10,400 nt of DNA. Origin: Deltaproteobacteria bacterium. Its GTDB lineage: Bacteria > Desulfobacterota > Syntrophia > Syntrophales > UBA5619. The first letter of the stretch is position 1, and every line of letters begins with the position of its first letter. Below, piece after piece: positions 6,339-10,400 of this stretch. The position numbers were made by a program, and so were the translations under genes. The stretch is taken from positions 1 to 10,400 of the forward strand of contig JAMDBG010000102.1 of NCBI GenBank assembly GCA_023487865.1. Reading direction: 5' to 3'. The notes under the pieces are model-generated. The model had not been told where the DNA came from. It saw only the letters and a list, made by a program, of their open reading frames with translations, and did no database searches.

Positions 6339-6376
6339 ACTCTGTATGCGGATTTCCACCGTACGGTTCGCGGAGT
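6339..6376 (+). other. Hairpin resembling a degraded group II intron domain V
   Basis: ACTC (6339-6342) and GAGT (6373-6376) close the element. Inside, CTGTATG (6342-6348) pairs with CGTACGG (6360-6366), with GG/CC above it. The GTATG-CGG and CCACCGTACGGTTC strings look like the domain V consensus, including the bulge near the AC. The catalytic AGC triad on the left strand reads CTC and the tetraloop is not GNRA, so if related it is a non-functional remnant. No intron reverse transcriptase is present in the window. Confidence 0.3.
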
Positions 6377-6435
6377 AGAAATAAAAACGATGTTATTTAT
6401 TATCGATAAGTTCAAGCGATATTCTTCACTATTGC

Positions 6436-6473
6436 GGGTTCACAAGGATTGAAGACTCGTAAGTGAACTTTTT
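6436..6473 (+). terminator. Weak terminator candidate downstream of the ABC-3C operon
   Basis: GTTCAC (6438-6443) pairs with GTGAAC (6463-6468), extendable by two G-T pairs, followed by a TTTTT run (6469-6473). The loop is large (19 bases), so folding is not strong. It is the only terminator-like element after the ATPase gene. Confidence 0.35.
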
Positions 6474-6561
6474 CAGAGCACAATTCAGCAGATTATCAAC
6501 TCAAAAGTACACATAATCCGGGAGAACCAACCCCCCAATTTCCCTGGTGAATGAATTCCCC

Positions 6562-6591
6562 TTGACTTCCTCCCGCCTGCTTTAGTATACC
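6562..6591 (+). promoter_or_regulatory. Predicted promoter of the GntR/FAH/ADH unit
   Basis: TTGACT (6562-6567) and TATACC (6586-6591) are 18 bases apart, a good sigma-70-type layout, 61 bases before the GntR start codon. The -10 box overlaps a palindrome that could be the operator. Confidence 0.55.
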
Positions 6592-6616
6592 GTCGACGGT
6601 GCACCGAGGACGGTAT
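6587..6616 (+). promoter_or_regulatory. Palindromic operator candidate for the GntR-type regulator
   Basis: ACCGTCGACGGT (6589-6600) is a perfect 12-base palindrome directly on the -10 box. A wider inverted repeat, ATACCGTC (6587-6594) with GACGGTAT (6609-6616), shares its left arm. GTATAC at 6585-6590 also overlaps. Binding here would block RNA polymerase, consistent with autorepression by the adjacent regulator. Confidence 0.45.
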
Positions 6617-6652
6617 TCCAAGATATCCGAGACGAATCTGGAGGGATAAGCC

Positions 6653-7381
6653 GTGGAAGAGAATTTTCTGAAGAAGATGGCAGAACAACCCCCGCTGACG
6701 GCCGATCTGCTCGTGCGCAAGATCTACTCCATCCTCGAAGAAAACATCATCAGCATGTCGCTCCTGCCGGAGAGCAAACTGGTCGAGGACAACATCGCCC
6801 GGGTCCTCGGTGTCAGCCGCTCCCCCGTCCGCGAGGCCCTGATGCAGTTGGAGAACGCGGGCCTCGTCGTCCGGAAAACCGGAAAAGGCAGGGTTGTGGC
6901 CAGCTTCACGGAGCAGGAGGTCATCGATAATTACGAAGTCTGGGAGATGATCGAAAGCTACACCGGCGGCCTGGCCTGTCTGACGGCCACGGACGAGGAT
7001 TTCCGGAAGATCGAGGCGGTCCTGGATCAGATGAAAGGGCTCACCAGCGTCGAAGGGGAATTCGGCAACTACAGGCATCTCAATTACAGCTTCCATTACG
7101 CCATGATCGCCCCCTGCTCCAACAGGGTGCTGATCCGGATGTATGAAAACGCCCTCAAGCCGATCCAATGGTGCTGGAACCTCAGTATCTTCTGGCAGCG
7201 GGACTTTTCGAGGTCCTACGGCGAACACGACGAACTGCTCAGCGTCTACAAAAGAAGGGACAGGGCGAAATACGAGACACTGGCGAGGAGGCATATCCAC
7301 GACGCCTCGAAGCGGTTCCGGAAGGAGTATGCGCGGAGAAAGCAGGCGGGAGAAGACGCGGCGCCTCCGAAATCAATATAG
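6653..7381 (+). CDS. GntR-family transcriptional regulator, FCD (FadR-type) subfamily
   Basis: The 242-residue protein has a GTG start behind GGAGG (6641-6645). The N-terminal winged helix-turn-helix (about 17-85) shows LPESKLVEDNIARVLGVSR then SPVREALMQLENAGLV and the wing RKTGKGRVVAS, the GntR signature. The rest is an all-helical FCD ligand domain. The usual metal/ligand residues are seen as N144 and H148 (HLNYSFH), H192 (EHDELL) and H214 (RRHIHDA); position 144 is commonly Asp. FCD regulators usually bind small carboxylates or acyl compounds and repress adjacent catabolic genes until inducer is present. The gene is 16 bases ahead of the FAH-family gene on the same strand, so it probably controls itself and the downstream FAH, ADH and PanB genes. 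The inducer is not known. Confidence 0.92.
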   Translation: MEENFLKKMAEQPPLTADLLVRKIYSILEENIISMSLLPESKLVEDNIARVLGVSRSPVREALMQLENAGLVVRKTGKGRVVASFTEQEVIDNYEVWEMIESYTGGLACLTATDEDFRKIEAVLDQMKGLTSVEGEFGNYRHLNYSFHYAMIAPCSNRVLIRMYENALKPIQWCWNLSIFWQRDFSRSYGEHDELLSVYKRRDRAKYETLARRHIHDASKRFRKEYARRKQAGEDAAPPKSI

Positions 7382-7397
7382 GGAAAAGGAGTGAGTC

Positions 7398-8363
7398 ATG
7401 AAGAGTGTGATGTATCGATACGCCGAGCGGGGATACCGCCTTGGGGCGATGGTCGGCGAGGAGCGGATCGTCGATCTGAACTACGCCTACGAGAACCTGC
7501 TTGCCGGGAAGAAGGAGCCCCGCTTCGAGGCCCTGGCGCAGGCCGTCGTCCCCGCCGACAGCGTCGCGTTTCTGGCGGGCGGGAAACGTTCTTGGGAGGG
7601 CGCCGCGGCCGCCATCGACCATGCCGGGAACAGCCGCTGTGCCGATCTCGGGGTATCCGGCAAGCGGTTCCTGTTCGAGAGGAAGGAGGTCAAGCTCGGG
7701 GCGCCGGTGCAAAATCCTCTGCGCATCATCTGCCTGAGCCACAACTACCACGACTTCCTCAAGGAGACGGGTCTGCCCAAGCCGGCGGCGCCCAGGATCT
7801 TCTCGAAATACAACAACGCCCTGTGCGGTCCCGACGATCCGATCATCTACCCGAAGATGACCCAATCGCTCGGCTACGAGGTCGAGCTGGCGTTCGTCAT
7901 CGGGAAGAGGGGCCGGCACGTCCCCAAGGAGCGGGCCATGGAGTACATCGGCGGCTACATGATCCTCAACGACGTGAGCGCGAGCGACCTGACCGAGCTG
8001 GACAAGCAGGTCCTCCGGGGGAAGACCTTCGACCATTTCGCCCCCTGCGGCCCCTACCTGCTTTCGGCCGACGAGCTCCCCGATCCGGGGAACCTTGACG
8101 TGAAGCTCTGGGTGAACGACCGCGAATTGCAGACATCCAACACCCGGGAGCTGGTCTATGACTGTCCGACGCTGGTCTCCTTCCTTTCGGAGATCTTCAC
8201 GCTGGAGCCGGGAGACATCGTGGCGACGGGCACCCCCGGGGGGCTGGCGAAGTTCCGCAATCCGACGACCTTCATGCAGGTCGGCGATGTGTGCACCCTC
8301 GAGATCGAAAAGCTCGGGAGACTGTCAAACAAGATCGTGGCCGAGGAGAAACTCTCGCTTTAA
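7398..8363 (+). CDS. Fumarylacetoacetate hydrolase (FAH) family protein
   Basis: The 321-residue protein starts at ATG behind AAAAGGAG. The family C-terminal fold spans about 105-315: IICLSHNYHDFLKE, PRIFSKYNNALCGPDDPI, then GYEVELAFVIGK with metal ligands E161 and E163, and ILNDVSASDL with D192. Next come KTFDHFAPCGPYL and the diagnostic PGDIVATGTPGG. An extra N-terminal domain of about 100 residues is as in longer family members. Relatives hydrolyse C-C bonds of acylpyruvates or act as decarboxylases, dehydratases or isomerases on 2-oxo acids with a divalent metal. The usual NYxxHxxE catalytic motif is NYHDFLKE (116-123): Phe is at the His position and the Glu is kept, so the chemistry may not be standard hydrolysis. 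The neighbours (regulator before, Fe-ADH and PanB after) suggest one catabolic unit. The specific substrate is unknown. Confidence 0.9.
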   Translation: MKSVMYRYAERGYRLGAMVGEERIVDLNYAYENLLAGKKEPRFEALAQAVVPADSVAFLAGGKRSWEGAAAAIDHAGNSRCADLGVSGKRFLFERKEVKLGAPVQNPLRIICLSHNYHDFLKETGLPKPAAPRIFSKYNNALCGPDDPIIYPKMTQSLGYEVELAFVIGKRGRHVPKERAMEYIGGYMILNDVSASDLTELDKQVLRGKTFDHFAPCGPYLLSADELPDPGNLDVKLWVNDRELQTSNTRELVYDCPTLVSFLSEIFTLEPGDIVATGTPGGLAKFRNPTTFMQVGDVCTLEIEKLGRLSNKIVAEEKLSL

Positions 8364-8474
8364 TCGTCCCCGGGCCGGACACATCTTCCGGCCGCCGGGA
8401 GCGGATCCTTCCGCCATCCGCGGGCAATCAGGAGCGGCGGGGATCCGGAGACAACACCCTAAGGAGGAAAAATA

Positions 8475-9647
8475 GTGATGTTTCAGAATATCGTCTTTCA
8501 GACACCCACCATCATTTTCGGCATCGATGCGATCAAACAGCTCGGCGAGCAGGCCAAAAAGCTGGGGGCCGGCCGCGCCCTTCTGATCTCGGGACCCCGG
8601 GTCCAGAAGGCGGGCCTCCTGGACAAGGCGGCCTCCTTCCTGAAGGCGGAGGGGATCGCGGTAGAGGTGAATATCCAGGATCGGGACACCCCCGAACCGG
8701 CCACCGAGGTCGTGGAAGATACGGCGTCGGTCGCCAGAAAAGGAAAATTCGACGTGATCATCGGCCTGGGCGGCGGGAGCATCCTGGATGTGAGCAAGAT
8801 GGCCGCGGCGCTTGTCACCAACCCCGGGACCACCAAGGATTATTTCGGCAAGGAGAAGGTCCCCAAGCGGGGGACGCCGACGATCATCGTGCCGACGACC
8901 GCCGGAACGGGGGCCGAGGTGACCAAGCACGCCATCTTCCTGGACAGGGAGATCAACGTCAAAAAGGTGGTCGCCTCGAGCAACCTCCTGCCGAACATAG
9001 CGATCGTCGATCCGGTCCTGACCGTCTCGTGCCCCCCTGCGGTGACGGCCAGCTCCGGTATCGACGCCTTTATCCATTCCGCCGAGGCGTTCCTGTCCAA
9101 GAACGCCAACGCGATGACCGACGCCCTGGCCCTGGAATCCATCTCCACGATCACCCAGTGGCTGGGGCCGGCCTTTGCCGACGGCCAGGACATGGAGGCC
9201 CGGTATCAGATGTCCCTGGGAAGCCTGATGGCGGGGGTGGTCCTCAACAACTCCGGCACGAGCCTTGTCCATGCGATGGCCTATCCGGTGGGCGGGGAGC
9301 ATCACACCCCGCACGGCGTGACACTGAGCGCCCTGCTCATCGCCTGCTTCGAGTATGTGGCGGTGGCCAAGGCGGAGAAGATGGCCGCGCTGGCCGTGGC
9401 GATGGGCGAGAATATCGACGGCCTGGCCCCGCGGGAGGTGGTGGAGCGGGTCCTGGACGCCATCCACTACCTGATCAAGAGCGTCGATCTGCCCGCGTCG
9501 CTCACGGATCTGGGGATCAGCAAGGAAAAGACGAACATCCACCAGTGGGCGGTGGAGGCCCACAAGGAGCAGAGGCTCCTCACCCGGTCCCCGCGGGTCC
9601 TTTCGGTGGAGGATATTGAACTGATCTATCGAAACGCATTTGAATGA
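8475..9647 (+). CDS. Iron-containing (group III) alcohol dehydrogenase
   Basis: The protein has 390 residues from the GTG at 8475 or 389 from the ATG at 8478; AAGGAGG (8461-8467) serves either, with normal spacing. The N-terminal nucleotide domain has GLGGGSILDVSK (GGGS 99-102, D105) and PTTAGTGAEVT (140-150). The metal ligands read D197 and H201 (IDAFIHSAEAF), H266 (SLVHAMAYP) and H280 (HHTPHG). Length and motifs are standard for Fe-ADHs such as butanol, lactaldehyde or 4-hydroxybutyrate dehydrogenases. It interconverts an alcohol and an aldehyde or ketone with NAD(P). The 111-base gap before it lacks a clear promoter or terminator, so it probably belongs to the same operon as the FAH gene. 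The substrate cannot be named from sequence. Confidence 0.93.
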   Translation: MMFQNIVFQTPTIIFGIDAIKQLGEQAKKLGAGRALLISGPRVQKAGLLDKAASFLKAEGIAVEVNIQDRDTPEPATEVVEDTASVARKGKFDVIIGLGGGSILDVSKMAAALVTNPGTTKDYFGKEKVPKRGTPTIIVPTTAGTGAEVTKHAIFLDREINVKKVVASSNLLPNIAIVDPVLTVSCPPAVTASSGIDAFIHSAEAFLSKNANAMTDALALESISTITQWLGPAFADGQDMEARYQMSLGSLMAGVVLNNSGTSLVHAMAYPVGGEHHTPHGVTLSALLIACFEYVAVAKAEKMAALAVAMGENIDGLAPREVVERVLDAIHYLIKSVDLPASLTDLGISKEKTNIHQWAVEAHKEQRLLTRSPRVLSVEDIELIYRNAFE

Positions 9648-9680
9648 GAAACAACCCTCGGAGAAATGGAGTAAAGAACA

Positions 9681-10400
9681 ATGGCTAAAAAGAAGCTTTC
9701 ACGGATCGACCTTCAGCAGATGAAGGACAAAAAGGAGATTCTGGTCTGGATCACGGCCTACGATTACTGGACGGCGAAGTTCGCCGAAGAGGCGGGGATG
9801 GAGATGATCCTCGTCGGCGATTCCCTGGGGATGTGCATCTACGGCTACGACGGGACGGTGCCGGTGACGATGGACCAGTGCATCTACCACAGCGAGGCGG
9901 TCCGGCGGGCGGCCGCCAACACCTTTGTCATCGGCGACATGCCCTTCCTCTCCTACCAGGTGAGCGTGGAGGAGGCGGTGCGGAACGCCGGGCGCTTTTA
10001 TAAAGAGGCCCGTGTCGACGCGATCAAGCTGGAAGGGGGACGCCGTGTCTGCCCCCAGATCCGGGCGATCGCGGACGCGGGGATGCTGGTGATGGGTCAT
10101 ATCGGCCTCACCCCGCAGAGCTCCGGCCAGCTCGGCGGCTTCAAGGCGCAGGGGCGGACGGCCGAGACCGCGCTGGAGCTGATTACGGACGCCCGGGCGA
10201 TCCAGGCGGCGGGGGCCTTTTCGCTCCTTGTCGAGGCGGTGCCGCCGGAGGTCTGCCGGATCATCCGCGACGATCTGAAGATCCCCGTCTACAGCATCGG
10301 GGCGGGAATCGACGCCGACGGCCAGCTGATGATCTGCAGCGACGTCCTGGGGGTCTTCCAGGCCTTCACGCCGAAGTTCGTCAAGAAGTACGAGAATCTC
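9681..10400 (+). CDS. panB: PanB-type 3-methyl-2-oxobutanoate hydroxymethyltransferase (3' end outside window)
   Basis: The frame is open from ATG 9681 (GGAG at 9668-9671) to the window end; 240 residues are visible of a family length near 265-280, so only the C-terminus is missing. The TIM-barrel motifs are clear: ITAYDYWTAKFAEEAG, LVGDSLGM, VIGDMPFLSYQ, IKLEGG, GHIGLTPQS and IGAG. The residues aligned with the E. coli metal and substrate ligands are present as D47, D86, E118 and E185. The family transfers a hydroxymethyl group from 5,10-methylene-tetrahydrofolate to 2-oxoisovalerate, giving ketopantoate for pantothenate and CoA; the reaction is reversible. No panC or panD is seen nearby, and the gene follows an Fe-ADH in a GntR-controlled catabolic unit. 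It may therefore be a paralogue for degradation rather than vitamin synthesis. The gene symbol reflects family, not proven role. Confidence 0.88.
   Translation, partial: MAKKKLSRIDLQQMKDKKEILVWITAYDYWTAKFAEEAGMEMILVGDSLGMCIYGYDGTVPVTMDQCIYHSEAVRRAAANTFVIGDMPFLSYQVSVEEAVRNAGRFYKEARVDAIKLEGGRRVCPQIRAIADAGMLVMGHIGLTPQSSGQLGGFKAQGRTAETALELITDARAIQAAGAFSLLVEAVPPEVCRIIRDDLKIPVYSIGAGIDADGQLMICSDVLGVFQAFTPKFVKKYENL

Larger units (their letters stand above)
6315..6652. other. Intergenic junction from AT-rich island to GC-rich catabolic unit
   Basis: About 340 bases carry no gene I can support. In order they hold a group-II-intron-domain-V-like hairpin (6339-6376), an AT-rich stretch, a weak terminator (6436-6473), then from about 6530 GC-rich DNA with the promoter and palindrome of the GntR-type gene. 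The only open frames here are short or run antisense into the GntR gene. Confidence 0.6.

Noticed and set aside
6485..7300. Minus-strand 271-codon frame over the GntR gene
   Set aside because: It is antisense to a clear GntR/FCD regulator and has no ribosome site or family resemblance.
8373..8393. GGCCGG/CCGGCC inverted repeat between the FAH and ADH genes
   Set aside because: The stem is short, with a 9-base loop and no T tract, in GC-rich DNA where such repeats are common; not called a terminator.
8291..9619. Very long alternative-frame and antisense open frames over the Fe-ADH gene (also 8325-9563 on the minus strand)
   Set aside because: The Fe-ADH has all its motifs in its own frame; the others are GC-rich shadows with no recognisable domain.
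1..10400. CRISPR array, tRNA, rRNA or insertion-sequence transposase
   Set aside because: No regularly spaced repeats, cloverleaf-like sequence or transposase-like protein was seen in the window.

Overview
The window looks like chromosomal DNA of a GC-rich Gram-negative bacterium. It encodes a periplasmic Bug-type binding protein of a tripartite tricarboxylate transporter (TTT) and an outer-membrane-type lipoprotein. The gene mix (TTT transporter, beta-hydroxyacid dehydrogenase, FAH-family enzyme, Fe-dependent alcohol dehydrogenase, PanB homologue, GntR/FCD regulator) is common in metabolically versatile Proteobacteria and Desulfobacterota. The sequence alone does not fix the taxon; a deltaproteobacterial or Syntrophales-like host is only an impression.

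Layout. (1) Bases 1-2455 carry the end of a plus-strand transport and catabolic operon: the C-terminus of a TctA-type permease, a TctC/Bug binding protein, and a 3-hydroxyisobutyrate-dehydrogenase-family reductase, closed by a strong hairpin terminator. (2) Bases 2466-3065 hold a monocistronic lipoprotein gene with its own promoter, ending in a second terminator whose 12-bp stem is identical to the first. (3) From about 3065 to about 6500 the base composition drops sharply to AT-rich. This island holds an ABC-3C (ABC three-component) predicted conflict/defence operon: a SMEK-domain protein with an ABC-3C C-terminal domain, a 75-residue middle component (MC6-like), and a DUF2326/YydD-like ABC ATPase with a long coiled coil. 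The three genes overlap end to end. The left edge has a possible small transcription unit ending in a strong terminator. The right edge has a hairpin resembling a degraded group II intron domain V. (4) From about 6530 GC-rich DNA resumes with a second catabolic unit on the plus strand: a GntR/FCD repressor-type regulator, an FAH-family enzyme, an Fe-ADH, and a PanB-type hydroxymethyltransferase that runs off the window.

How it fits together. The two GC-rich units probably serve uptake and breakdown of a carboxylic acid. The binding protein and permease bring in a carboxylate; the FAH-family enzyme, the two dehydrogenases and the reversible PanB C1 transfer could process a branched or hydroxymethylated keto acid. 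The substrate cannot be read from the sequence. The ABC-3C operon interrupts this locus and looks horizontally acquired. ABC-3C systems are a family known mainly from comparative genomics as predicted anti-phage or conflict systems, so it is the most interesting element here but not wholly new.
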